DNA from: Helopsaltes ochotensis
Taxonomy: Eukaryota > Chordata > Aves > Passeriformes > Locustellidae
DNA length: 64,000 nt
Direction of reading: 5' to 3'
Assembly (NCBI GenBank): GCA_013400155.1
Contig: VXBM01000237.1
Coordinates: forward strand, 761,908 to 825,907
The notes below the pieces were generated by a model. That model was not told the origin of the DNA and searched no databases. It was given only the letters and a program-made list of their open reading frames with translations. Shown here in pieces: positions 1 through 14,117 of the stretch (position 1 is its first letter; every line of letters starts with the position of its first letter). Position numbers and translations under genes: made by a program.

Positions 1-345
1 AATGGTTGGCCTGAATAGAGACTGTCAATTATGGCAACACCATATTTATATACAATTAACGTTATGTAAGCAGGTTTGTGTGTCTTCCATGTTATTGTCT
101 TGAGGGACAAATACCAGCCATTAAAAACTGGCCTTTCTGCCAGCATGGTTGCACGGTCAATACTCTATTCAAACTTAATGTGTTTAAAGCTTTTACTTCA
201 TGTGCCAAGAATGTTTCCTACAGATTTGTTTCTACTGAAGTTTTCACTAATACAAGCTTCTACTTTTGAGTAATCTAGATTGAAAGCAGGAGGTACTGTT
301 TTCTACTGAAATTTTTCATTAATGGCAAAGCTTTTCTTCACATAA

Positions 346-351
346 AATAAA
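346..351 (+). terminator. Possible poly(A) signal of an upstream plus-strand gene
   Basis: AATAAA on the plus strand is followed at about 15-35 bases by a T/G-rich stretch around 366-390. By position it could end the long 3' UTR of a convergent gene such as SH3GLB1. The hexamer alone occurs often by chance in AT-rich DNA, so this is only a suggestion. Confidence 0.25.
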
Positions 352-3300
352 CTTATTGTGAACTGATGCAGGTGTAATGCATGTTATTTGAATAACCAAA
401 ACCAAACGTGAAACATAAACCACGTGGTTCTGTTCACAACACTTGTGGAGCTCAGGTGTGCTGAGGCACACGTGGCTTCTGCTGAGTATCTTGTGCATTC
501 AGTCACCTCCGAACACTGAAGGCAAGTTCCCAGTATGCTGAGATTTTAAGCTGCACCTAGGTGGATTGACACAAAGCAGGGAAATACGTTCTGACTTGTT
601 TTTAACCTTGCCTTGTATTTTTTCCTTTAATTGCTTTCCAGAAGAGAGTCTAATTCAGTTTGATTAGTAATTATAAAAACTCTTTCAACTGCAAATCAGC
701 CTTTATTTTAAATTAAGCAGTACATTTTACTAACCAAATATGTACTGTCTCCCTACATTTAAATAGTTGTATAGATGAGCATACAATTGTTCAGATTATG
801 GGTTGTAATGAAATTCTGCATCCCCAATTCTTATGCAACAGAAGAATTGTTCTAATTGGATGCAATTAGTGTTAGGCATTTTGCTTTGCAAGAGAATCTC
901 CTTTCAATGCAGGAAGGAAAAATGTTTTGAATCTAAAAATGGCTTTATCAAAGGTAGTATTTTTTGTAAATAAGAACATTTTCCTAAACACTGCACCTTT
1001 TAGCGTTTCATAAGTAGCAAATTTTTAAGGCTGTAGAAAGATTTTAGAAGTGTAGTTGAGGGGAACCTTCCTTTCTTTCTTTTACTCAGTTTCAGTATGT
1101 GGTTGGACATGTAGAAGGAAACTCTGTCCATCGAGGAGGAAATTCTTCTCCTTGCAGATGATGCAGCATTACCAGAAGTCTACTTTAGCTCTCAGGGAAC
1201 ACTGGCAATGCTTAGCTAACTGCTTCTGATCAGCAGCTTCGTTTGCAATGGCATTTCCTTAACAAATTTTTAGCAGTCATTACAAGCATGTAGTGATGAA
1301 ACATTCAGCAAAAGAAATTATTTCAGTGGGATAGATAAAACTATATCAGTTTAGGTTTTATGGATATTTAATTAAAAAGTGATTTTTATTTTGAATTTCA
1401 CTTCCAAATATAGACTCTTTCATTTTTAGGGTGCAGAAGTTACATTAAAACAAATCTATCTCATTGGTTCATCAATTGCAACCTTCTTGGACTAACTACC
1501 AAGAAAATCTTAAGTTTATTCTGTCTATTAAATGTAAATATTAGAAAGAACAATAATAATAGTTACTGATGAGGTAGAAATAACCATGAATCATTATGAT
1601 GCATTAAATAAAGTTTATAGGAAGATAAAACCCTACAGTTTAGAAGCAAAAAGACTGAACCATTTAACCAGTCATGACCTTCTGCAGTCCTCTCTAATGT
1701 GAACTGCTATCAAGTGTGTTTAAAGTCATATCAATATTGTTCATTTGACTTAATTTGTAGAATATTCAAAATAATTTAAAAAAACCTCTTTGCTATCCTG
1801 GACTATTTTCTTCATATTTAAGGGCAATAAAATGTTACAGAGCAGCATTTTAAATTATGATGGTGATTTAGCAAAATCAGAGTAGTGCAGCTATGTGAAG
1901 GCAACATTTGGCAGCAGTCAAAATTTTTGTTATATGTCAACAGCTTAAGCTGTGTGTGAGGGAAATTGAAGTTGACTTTCCATCTAAAACTGAAAATCTT
2001 TATTCTCAGTTCTCCTTGTTTTTGTTTAATTTCAGCCCAAAAGTAATTTCAGTAAAGAAACTTGTTACTTGTTTTCTTAATCTCACCTATTTTGAGATTC
2101 CCTGTTGTACCCCTGAGAAGGGGAGCTGGTAGAAGAGTGCTTGCTTGCACTTGTGTTACACCGAATAGAACTTCACTGCAGGTAGTCCCCAAACTCAGTC
2201 TCTTTGTATGTCACTTTGTTGGCAGCTCTCAAGCAGAAATTGACTGGAAGTTTTTGGTTTTGTTTGCTGACTCAATGATTTTTGCAACAAATATGGAAGT
2301 AACTGATTTTAGCTTTGGGTCTTTTTATTTCTTTGGTTAAATTCCCCTTTTTCTTAGAACAAGCTTTATTGGTTGAAAGAAAGGAGAAAAGATAAAGCAG
2401 GCCAAAAAAATCCTATGTGAAAGTTGTAGACATTTATGAAATCAGATTTCAAACACAGAAGAATACATAGAATATTTATTACCTTACATTTAATAATTGG
2501 TTTGGCAAGATAAGTGCATTCAGAATTTATAGCTAAGGATAGGTACAGGCAGGGGATAAATACTTCCATGACTGTTCAGTGTATGCTTTTTGCTTCTGTA
2601 TTCACTGGCATTTTACTTCATTCTAATTAATGCTAAGATTTTGAACAATTTCAAGTAAAATAGTCATCACATTTATATTCTTTAACAAACCTGACTCAGT
2701 CTTCATCACAGCTTATCAGTTTTTGTGGCAGATGGGATAATATACAACATCATTAGTGCCAGTAAATTAATACTTTTAGAAAACTACATACTAGTTTTAT
2801 GTAGTTTCTGCCACAACTGCTGGTTTTAATGCTTTCTTAGCCAGGCCAAGCTTGAAAATTAACTCTTACTGATTCTGAACAGAAATTCTGATTTGGACCT
2901 CTTGCAAATGGTGAGATTTTTATAATTTTTGTTACTTCTGTTTCTTTCTAGAGTAGTAGTGTATCCTGGAGCAAAATTCTCTACCATATGGAAATTTTGG
3001 CCACAGGTAAACCCATCAGTATGTAGTGTCTAATTGAGACAAATGTGTGTGGGAAGGTGGAGGATGGAAAGAAATATCCATGGAGTGCGTGACTGTGCAA
3101 AGATACTGAACTTAGCATAGGGTTCTGCTCAAGCTAATGAGTCTTCTGAAATGCAAGCATGATTAGCCCACAAGCAGCAGTGTGTTAGTACAGTTCTTTT
3201 GCTGCTGGGATTTGAGCTGGCATCTCTGGATCTCATACACAGTACAGGAATTACTGTGCTGCCACAGTGTCACCAGTGCAGGTACCAATTCACTGAACAT

Positions 3301-6300
3301 TGTGGAAGTTGTAGGAAAGGATAAAGTTAATAAGGCTATATATTCTAGTTCTGAGGATATCCCGTATCTTCAAGGAGCACTTTAAGGAGAGTGTCTTGAT
3401 ACAATGCAGATGCTGGAGCAGTAAGCTAAAGCAGGCATATGAAGATTGAAAAATATGAAGTTTAATATCTGTAGGTGCTCTGCTAAAATGAACTCGGGAG
3501 AATTGCTTACAAGCTCTTTAGGCAATGACCAGCAAGTCCATGTCCAACAGTCTTTTGGTAACCAAAAGATGGTGGTGATGTTTTGGGAAGAGAAGCAAAG
3601 TGGGAAATGCCCAAACGTGAAACCTAAAGATATTTTGACAAAACCATGCAAATAATTGGAGTTGATGTATATGCTTAGCATGGGGCTTACAGTACATAAC
3701 CAATGAAAATGTATAGGTGTATTCTGGAACAAAACATTGGCAGAGTAAATGATAAGAGTGATCTAGATTAAATATTTACATATGGCAGTTGTAGCTTGTT
3801 TTTTTTCTTTCCATGCAGGTAGCTGTACAATTGAGCCCTAAGTTTTGCCACAAAAGGCATCTTCATAATTGCATTTTGCTATATTGTTCTCGGTAGAAGA
3901 AACATACATGACAGCTTCATTTTTAAATCTGGCCCAGGGAAAAGGTAATATTAAAACTGTTTTGGTTCTGTATCAATAACACATTTGGAGTTTAATCTGG
4001 GATTTAATTCTAAATCATTAGATTAAATGAGACTAAATAGAAATCAATTAATTTGATTATCAGCACTGAATAATGGCATCTTGGATCTGAGCTCAGTCCT
4101 TGAAAAATTGTGCAAGAGTGATCTGAGGTATATTCTAGGAGACTAGATGCAATAATACATAGAAAATCAGTTAATTTGTCCTGTAGTGGTTCAAAATAAC
4201 TAGCAGTACAAAAACTCAGTGTACTACAGGCAACTTGAGTGTACCTGTGTAGAATGTGGGGTTTCAAATATTATATCTGGGCTTTCCAGTCTCCTCCTAA
4301 AAGAAAGCTTTCTGCAAGCAGCTTCATCAAAGTTCTGTCTGGGGGTTTGACAAATGGTTTTTGCTTATCCTTAATACTTGCACCAGTGCATACATAGAGT
4401 CACTTTTAAGATCAATTATTGTTTTAATATTCCATGACAATGCTTTTTACTATTGTCTCAGTCATGCCACAAAATAAACATAGGAATTACAACATATGTA
4501 GCTACTTTTGTCAGAAAATAATGATCTGTATTGCTTGGTTTCTGTAACAAGTTTGTATTGTTAGCAGTCTTTCTGTCCGGCTTTTGACTTGACAACACCA
4601 CAAAGTCATAAAAATGTTCCCTTTCAAGCACAGGCATTTGAGAATTTGTGCTGACTGCAACGAGTACCAGTGCTATTAAATACAAAGCACTAAGAAGATA
4701 CCCCGGCAGAACCCACTGAGGATATGGGTTGCTTTGTGAGGGGTTAGTTTTCTTCAGGAGTCATTATATCTACCAGTATTAAGATACCATGTTAAAATGT
4801 GAGGTTTAATATGACAAGAACTCACCCTTGTGTAGAATCTTTATAGATTTGCATAATGCCAGTAGTCATTGAAAGACACATTTAAGATATAATATATTGA
4901 ACAGAATTCAATTAGAGCATGCTTTTACATCAGTGGTGGCCAACATCTCAGTTACTAGGAATTACTCTGACCACACCATTTCATTTGTCTTAAAATAATT
5001 CTCCTGATTTTCCTTGTATCTGGTGGTACTTGAATTTATATTTCGTTGAATATGAATTCCCTTTTTAGCTTATTCCAAAGGCTGACTCTTGCTATGAAGC
5101 TGGCCATCAAGGCTTTCAGAATACTTCCCCCCAAAAATGAACTCAAGTATTTAGGAGTAAATAAGTAGCTCCAGAAGGCAGGAATTGCTAATTCCTAAAG
5201 AGTCCAGTATTGGAAGAAAGCCTGAGTACAATCTGTTGGAGATTTTCTACAGAGGGTATATACAGCAATCAGAGATATGGGACTGATTCATTTCTTCTTG
5301 CAGTGTGTACAAAATGCTCCACTGGTGCAGGATATAGTCTCCTGTATGTATACAGTTTGATCTATCATAGAGGAAAATGATCAAACATAGAGGAAAAATC
5401 TATTTCAGGCTTACTTTGCTGTAGATTAAAGGGCTCCTGTCAGCTTTGGTGAGGGCTGAACAGGCCTGGTAGCCTACTGGTAGTCTCTCTTTACTCATGG
5501 ATGTAACATCATAGCCAGGGATTAACACGTGATGACTTTAAGAGGCAATTTGGGCAGGATTTGCCTTGTCTTTTATTTTGTACGGTAAAGATGTGGGTGC
5601 TTCAAATTTTACAAGAAGCTGGCAGGGGCTTCCTGATTGTTACAACATACCAAGAATATATTGCAACTCAGAAATCAGAAGAACAAATACAAAACTTGTC
5701 AGGACTTGTGCTGGCTATGTCTGTACTGTGTACACACCTTGTCTGGGATTTCAGAATCAAAAGTATTATTCACTGTAAAAAACTTTGGTATTGGTGTCCA
5801 CATAATACCATCAGTATTGATTGGAATAGCTGAACTGTGCCTCATCCTACCTTGCAAGCTGGGAGGGCTTAAATACTGACATTGTGAAATGGATCTTTGG
5901 TGTGGGCTTTAACCCACTGCAGTCCTGTGAAGTTGTAGGGGAACAGCAATAGAATGCTTCTTCCTGCTTGCATTTTAGAAGGCCCAAGAATTCACCATTT
6001 CAGTGTTGTAGACAGGAACACACTTGTGCAATCCACAAAGATAAAAGGCTTATGAAACAAATGTTCTTTTTTCAAAAGACATCATATTACTTGTCTCAAA
6101 TTTATGGCAAGGTTCCCATAAGTAATTTTTATGCTTCCACCTAGAATGAACAGGCATAAATATTCCCATTTGTATTCAGTACAAAATACTTGAGCATAAA
6201 AGGAAACAGATTTTCAGTTCCCCAAAAAATATAGACTGAAATTGTCAATGAAAGGTAGTGAAGCTGTGTGAAATTCTGCAGTGCAACAGGCTACCTTTTA

Positions 6301-9300
6301 ATCCCTCTTTCAGAATTTGTGGAGTTTCTCCACCTAACCCTGCAGGTCCACATGAGACTTAGAGCAAAAGGATTTAGTGTTTAAATGCCTTACCAGTAGT
6401 TATGTTTGTGTCTTCCCCTATCCCAATTCAAAGCTGGTCTTTCAGAGGCCCAGGTAGTCATCTGCTCTGAAATAAATACTTCTGGGAAAGGAAGTAGGCC
6501 TATCAAGCCCCATGAGCCATAAATAGAGTTCTGGAATCCTGTGTAACAAGAACTCCCATAAGAGTTTGTACCCTGTAAGAGGTGATGGGAAATTAGTCAC
6601 TGCCTCTCTGGCACTATGGCTGTGAGTGCCGTCTAAACAAGGACTGCAGAATTAGGCTGCCTTATTTTCCATGGACTGCCAAAGGTATGTATTTATTTAG
6701 GCTCATAGGTCTGAGTCCTGTATCTCAGACCTCCTTGAAACTGTTTTATTCTTCCATTTCATTCACCTTAAGAATTAATGAACTGCTGAAAATCCTTGCT
6801 AAACTCGGCCTGCAGCCCAATCCTGATTCCTTTTCTTTAAGCAGAATTCCTAGCTATGTTTGTTCTAATATAATGGGCTGTAACCAATTAATCACACAGC
6901 TATTACTGGAAGTACAAGGCAGTACACTGCAAGCTTGTTAATTTGGCCATGCGAATTTGTGTTTGGTGAAGATGCAAAGAACATCAGTCAAGCTGACAGC
7001 CTCAGATGTCTTCTGTGCTGCTGTCCTTACCATTGAGCTGTGACATGGAGCATTCAGGGTGGCATCCGGGGGTGAGAAACCCCTCTAAGCTGGGTAACTT
7101 GATGAATTCTGTACCTTAGCTGAGGGAATGGCAAGAAAATGTACCATGAAGGCAAACACTGAACTACTGTATGAACGTTAAGCCTTTTTAAAATAGTTTC
7201 CTCCCAGAAATGAACGACAGGAAATAAATTAGCATGGGGAGCTTACGTGCAATTATTAGTCTGAACTTTGTCCTCCTGACAGCACAGAATTGTTCTATGA
7301 ATTTTTTAAAAACGGGAAATAGACGGTTGACATGAGCAATTAAGGAAAGCTATTTGGAATTGCAAAATTAATTAAAGCTTTAAAATGTCTTTACACAGTT
7401 ACAGACAGAAGCAAAAGTAGTGGAAATGGAGTAATGAGGGAGGAAATTGTTTCTTCATACAGAGAAACATTTGAAACAAGAAATCTTCCAGTTTTACTTC
7501 TGAATTAAATTGCTTTTAATTTTAGATGCTCAACAGGGATATTTGTGTACATTGGGAGTCTCACAAAACCAGGGAGGTTTTGTATGTTAAAAGTCTTGAA
7601 AATGTTCAAATCCTCTTTTTGGGGATTTTGGGGAGTTATGTTTTATGTATCTTTGGAAAAGGGAAGGGCACACGTCACTGAGGCTTTAATTCATGTTTCC
7701 CCACATCAACATTTATATGCCTTCCAATGAGAAAAGCATTGATGTTTCTCCATTGAGAATATTGAGCATCTAAGGAGAATTTCTAGGTTTCTAATCCTGT
7801 TCCCTGTGCAGAGAAAGTGTTCATTATTTTTAGTTTAATGCCTCCACATTGCTGATCACAAACTTCCCTTACAAAGGTGAGTGCCATTGTCTCTGTTTAC
7901 CTGGGAGAATGTGCAGCACAGAAATGGGGGATGATTCATCCACATCATTTTAGTGATCTGGTGATTGAGGCTGCTGTTTCCTGATAGCTTGTGCCTTAAT
8001 CACATCCTCCTGTAAAGGCTGGCTCAGGCATGACCTCTCAAGGGCTCTGCTCACATTTTGTATTAATAGCAAGAAGAAAAAAATACTTTAGATAGAATTC
8101 TTCCTTACTTGTTGGAATGAAAAGAGACCCCGATATTACTTTATAATTTTCTCAAACTTTCATTTTGCTCGGTTGTTTTGTTTAGCACCAGCTGTGAGAA
8201 GGTCTGGCAGCCACTCAAGGGAATACAAAAGTATACTGAGTCCAACCTGGGTCAGATCAGACATATATTTTGCCCTGTGCTAATAGAATTACTGCTGGTG
8301 TCAACTAAAAGATTTTCTTTTCCCTGTCAATTCGAAGCTTTCTAGCTTTTTTAGATTTTTGGATTTTAATATTGAGATTCTTAGAGAGGCAACAGTATTT
8401 CACTCCGAAGCAGGATACAGTGATTGTAGTGTATCAGGTGAAATTACCATGGCTACCCTAAGGCTTTTGCAAGTCACACTTGGCTGACCTCAGGCCAGTC
8501 CTGCCTCTCCCAGAGCTGCTGCACTGCTCACCAGCACAGCCTGAAGTTTCCCTGCTCCACATGTGCCACAGGAGACCTTTTCTTAGATGAGCAGATGCGT
8601 CTTTCCTCCAGCTTCCCAGACATGCTCGAACCCTGCCAGTATTCATGAGCAAAAAGTTAAGAGGTTTTAGGGCTATGGATGGTGGGAAATTACCGATTAG
8701 AAAACTGAAATCCAAACTCCAGCTGTGCAGCAGAAACCCTGTGGTTCCAGTTGCAATCCCAATTGGGGCCATTAGGTAGCATGTGTTCACTAATATGCTG
8801 AGAGGTTTGGAGAAATCACTGGTAACAAGGGAGGGATCTAAAGCTTTCCAATGATCATGATAATCCTGTAAAAAAGTGTAGATTACATACCTTTTTTTTA
8901 TTCTTTAATTTAAAGACATGCCTAAGGGTAAATAGTGTTCAGCTAAATGTGGCATAAATAAGGCAACTGTTTCGATATGAGGGGAGGCTGGTTGTGTGTG
9001 AGCTCTTGGAAAGGTGTGATGGGCTAGATTGGAAGCTTACTGTCTTTAACGCATTGTACAGTTGGCTGGGGAGCTATTTAAGGTTTGGTGCCAAATGACT
9101 TTTGAGCCAGGTGTGCAGGAAGCTTCACTTAATTCTCACAGTGACTTTGAGCACTGTGTATGTGACTTGATTAGACAGCATCTCTCCCTATACCCACACA
9201 CTGCCAGACACTTTCTGGCCCTACAGCCCCTTTTCTAGCCCTATTGCTTCTCTGGCTGCACAGGACTGAGGCAGTGGCATTAGTGTCTGTACTCTACTGA

Positions 9301-12300
9301 ACTGCTCTCAGCTTATGCAAAATCCTGTACATTTTGAAGCTAACTTTTATTTGCTCTCGTTTGAAAGGATGCTGATCTCTCTGTTCTTTGCACTCGCAAG
9401 GGACAGCATAACCAGTCTGAGTCCAGCAGACCTTTTAAATGTGCCTTTGTGAGTGGGATGGTTGTACCTCCAGATTATGGATATTTGTAAGGTGGAATGA
9501 AATGCTAGCTTGCCTTGCAGCAGTAACCATCTGGGGAAAAATAAGTGGAGAACAGTAGTATTTTAGCCACTCAGGCCCTGCTACCAAGTGCTGAGTCTGT
9601 CTCAATGGCAATTACTGTAGCTGCTTGTCATCCAATCAATCCTGCAGCAAATATCAGTAACAAATATGCTAAATAAACTTTTTAAGCCTCACAGTAAGAT
9701 CCTGAGCAATCATGTCCTTCCTTAAATGTATATCTGAAGGGATCAGGCAAGATTCTTTGTCAAATGGCTAGGAAGGGAGTCTTGGACTGTGGAGCTGGGA
9801 AGGAAGTTTGCCTGCATTAGTGTTTTGTGTGCTTTTGATGTGAACCTCACACTTGCCCTTGCTTGGTGTGCATTGATTTGTGTCACTGTGTTCTTAGTAG
9901 ATGGTCCAGATTCCTTTATTGTGAAAGTGGGAGATGTTTCTTAGGAAAAGATCTGGAATATGCTATCCTATAATGTTGAATTTTCAGCACCAGCTCTTTT
10001 GCTCTGTACACCTCTCCCTCTGTGCCACACTTGTGTAGACTGGAGGTCAGAGACACCAAAGCAATGAAACTCTTCAGAAAGTCTCACAGCATCCTGAGCT
10101 TAGCTGAAGGTTTTTACCTGTGTTTTTAAGTCATTCTTGTAATGATGCTGCTTAAAGAAAAATCACAACTTCTGCTTGTCTCACAAGCTTTGGCTTTCTG
10201 CACATAGGCAAAGAGCCTCTTCTTCTCAAAGATGATTAGCACAACCAGTGCACTAGAAACTCACTTAAAATGCCAGCATCTTCACACTGTGCTCCCATGC
10301 CACATGGAGCCTTGTCCATTGGGGTGAGACTTCTGGATGTTGCTCAGTGCCTGAACAAGAGGAGGTTGGTAATAGAGAACTTGTCAGTCACTTGTCACTC
10401 AGACACTTCACTGCAGGGCCTTTCTGTATGTAGAGTCTATCTGCCAATGACAGCAATTGTTACCTGGATGATGAAATTTAGATAACATGAAAACTCTTTA
10501 CTCTGCCACAGAAGTTCATCCAGAGTTTTTCAGGGGATGTTTCAATGCAGTTTATACACCAACACTGCCATTACAATAGCCCATGGAAGATGTCTGTAAT
10601 GGTGCTGCTGTGGGGCAGACATGATATCTGTCATACACATGTAATCTTCATGGTTCACATGACTCTTTTCTTTAGTCCGGGTTTTGACTTAGTGCTCAAC
10701 ATGGGGTGAATTGATGATGACAGGATGCTGTCCCTCTGATTCTATAAACAAAGATGCAAAATAAAACTGGGTAAAATTTCTCACTGAGTACAGATTTACA
10801 GTGTGTAAGTAGAATTCCTTACATTCCTTGTTGAATTCCTTACATTTTGAATGAATAATTATGTTAAAAAGGAAAGGAGATATAACTATCTGTATCTTAA
10901 CTTAAAACCAAAGACACTCAGGCTCAGAGAACCTGGGAGAGCAGAGCCTCCACACTGCCTGTGTGAGACAAGCAGCAGCTGGCACCCCGTGTTCTGCTGA
11001 GAGCAGGGTTGGTCCTTGTCACCACATTCCCATCCTGAGCAGGACATGGCTGGACACAGTCCCCGAAAAGGTGAGAAATAGGATAACAAATGCTCCCAGT
11101 ATTACTAAATTCTGTGACCTTCCAGTGCTGCATGAATGGTGAATAACAGTATTGCTCATGTTGGACCCAGGGCTGTTTCACTTACACAAAAATAATTTAT
11201 GGCAATCCCTAGCTATTACAATGATAAATGACAATAAAATAGTTTCATGGTGAAGAATCTGTCAGCAAACTAGGAAAAGGGTGAGCCATCGAGGCTACAG
11301 CTGGATAGAGCTGGACCTGTGCACAGGTGTGAACACAGGAGAAGGAAACTCATTTTATTCAAAAGATATAAAGTAAGAAAAGCCTGCTCTTACACTCGCT
11401 TCCTGACATGATTGTGTCTCTCAGATCCCCTTAGGAGAACACCTCAGTGCAATCCTGACACTGGTTCCCACCCTCTGCTGCAGTGGGGACCGCTCCCTCT
11501 TTGCAGTGGTCAGTGCTGAGGCCGGAGCGGGGGCAGCCAGGACGTCCCTGGGCAGTGGAGCATGGAGAACAGCTCTGCTCTCTTCACACCTACACACACT
11601 TCCTCAGGTGGGTGTCACATATCCCCCAGTTTGTCTGACAGCAGTAAGTGCATTGCCTGATGGCAGGATCTGCCTTTTGTTCCAGTGATGCAGAAATGAT
11701 CTGTAAGGCTTATTTCTCGGCCTGGCAAATCTGTTTTGAGGGCTAGTGACAGCTGCCATGCTTTTCTTCAGGAAACCTGAATCTTTGCCAAGATTAGGAA
11801 GTGAAAGCTCTGTTTTGGTTTAGTTTCTCTGCATTTGCTGTCCTGGTGGGTTGTCACCTCTGGTGTGACAGGAACAGGGAACCAGCACCAGCTGCAGAGG
11901 GAGCTGCTGCCCTGGGGTCAGAGGTCCAGGCTTAGCTGGGGGGTCATGGGGAGACCGTCCCACGGCCAGTGACACACCTCTGACTACTCCATGCAACCAG
12001 GAAAATCAGGTTGTGGATCTTTTTTGTCATAGCCCCTTCAACAACCTTTTGGAAAGGTCAAAGTTGGCACTTGGCCGATGCCCTTGGGTGTTGCTGTGTT
12101 TGGTGCCCCTCCACAGGGAGGCCAAGTGTCCTGCGTGAGGAAGCCTGGCCAGGCTCCCAGGGAGGCGTGTGGTGCGGGGGCCCGGAGCTCGGAAGTGACA
12201 GGTCATAAAACTTGATACTGTGTGACTGATAGAGATAATCTAATAAAGCATTAGCAAGACTCCACTCTGGAGACACAGCTGCTTCAGCTGGGGCACTTCT

Positions 12301-14072
12301 AGCTGAGCAAGGTTGTTGCAGGATGGATGCAGGTGTTTCTTTACTGCTGAGAGTGGACAGAAGCTGTGGTTTGACATCTTATTACAGCTCTGCTGTCAGA
12401 CCCAGGAGGGGAAAAAAAACAACCTGGCATTATTAGAAATCACCATATGACTGGAAACTCCACAGGCTGGAGCCTGAGTACAGAGGTTGAGAGGTGTTTC
12501 ACCTAAACCTGTTGCTTGAAGATGGATCTGTCATCAAGACTTTTCCTTATCAAAGATCAGGTTTTTTCCAAAAACTGGGTCAGGTAGCCTAAAATCTAGA
12601 GTAACACTGAGAAACTATGTCATGGAATGCAGGGAGAAAAGGCAGAGATAAAATATTATCTAATGCTCCTGCTCTCTGCTTATCCTCCTGCACCAAACAT
12701 CTGTGTTTACCTATGGAATTTCGTAGTCTGGAACAGCAGCCAAGAGATAGGTTTGACAGACATCCTGCCTTGAAATTACATACATTCTGCAGCAGAAAAA
12801 AAGTGGAATTTTTATGGTGCCCATTTTTAAGATGAGGAATGCTTTAGTCTATCCTACACGTCTCTAATTTTTAAGGGGAGAGACAGGAAGATGCCTAACT
12901 AACCTAGTTAAATCCAACCTCAAAAGATCATTGTCAAGAGAACATCCTCAAGTATCTTTCCTGATTCTCCTCCCCTATCCCATTGTGGAAAGGGAATAAG
13001 CTGGAGGCCATGTGGTGCTTTAGCTGCCAGCTGGGGTTAAACCATGACAGCTGGACAATACAGCCAGAGAGCAGACAAAATGGGCTATGACTCAAAAAGC
13101 AGTGCTAGCTTGATGCAAGAGTAAATAATGGTCAGCTCTTTTGATCACAGTTGCCTTAGTAGTGGGAAGTGCTGAGAGAACTCTCCCATGTCTCAGAGTT
13201 CAGACATGGTGGACACATGCTGATGTCAGGCTTTCACTCTAAGAGGGGCAGCTGAAACATGTTGTTAGATACCTTATTTCTTAGACAGCTGATGGGCATT
13301 CCTGAAGATAAAGGCAGCCTATTTCAGAACATAACACATAATCAGGTACCTTTTGAGACAGTCTGTTTTCACCTGGTGCTATGGTTCCAGTTTAAATCAA
13401 TAAATGCTAGAATTCTCTGATCACTTCTGTAGTATGTCTCCTGTCTGAGCTCACTAGTGAGAAATACTGTAATGCACTGCCTTCTATCCATCCTTCATGA
13501 CCAGTGATAAGGGAAAAATTACTGAGAACATTCTCCACTACCTTCTGCTTAGACTTTTTATAACAGTGCATTTAGGAGTGAAGCTGGTGTTCTGAACCAC
13601 ATTGTTCAGTAACATAGCAGCAGGCTGGCTGTTCTGTGTCTCCTTGGCTATCTTCTCCCTTGGGCTCCTCCTCTTAGACATCACAGCAAAGTTGTTTCAA
13701 AGTAATTGTATTGGGCATTAACAGTTAACTTAAGGAAAATCACACAAGTTCAGGAAGTTTTCTTTAGCTGTTTTTTATATAAATACTCTGGTGTTTTAGC
13801 ATTTCATGGACCCTTCTCAGGCACACTTGACAAATTTCCACGTCCATTTATTTGAAGTGACCAAAGCATCCCTAGCAAAGAAAATTTAATGCTTTGTCTG
13901 ACCTTCCTTACACAATCCAAGAACTGGCAAATGCCAGTGTTCCTTGCAAGGCACTCTTGAAAACCATCCTGTTTGATTTGAGCCTCCTTGCCTTTATATG
14001 TAGAATGTAGAGAAATTATACTGCAGCTCTTCCAGCAGCATCCATGCTAATGCAGTAGGTTGACACCTAAAA

Positions 14073-14117
14073 CTTTTTTGTTTTGGTTTTTTTTTCCTCT
14101 TTTTTTTTTTTTTTTTT
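14073..14117. repeat. Poly-T tract
   Basis: T-rich tract ending in 18 consecutive T (14100-14117). It may be the reverse-strand A tail of an old retrocopy, but no source sequence or target-site duplication is recognisable next to it. Confidence 0.85.

Noticed and set aside
3382..3732. 116-codon minus-strand frame
   Set aside because: It overlaps several other frames on both strands, with no recognisable motif; treated as random.
8320..8345. TTCGAA-type box as a possible tRNA T-loop
   Set aside because: No matching anticodon, D-arm or acceptor stem could be built around it; no tRNA was found in the window.
8458..8790. 110-codon minus-strand open frame in the intergenic region
   Set aside because: No similarity recognised and an unlikely composition; nothing around it suggests a promoter or poly(A) site.
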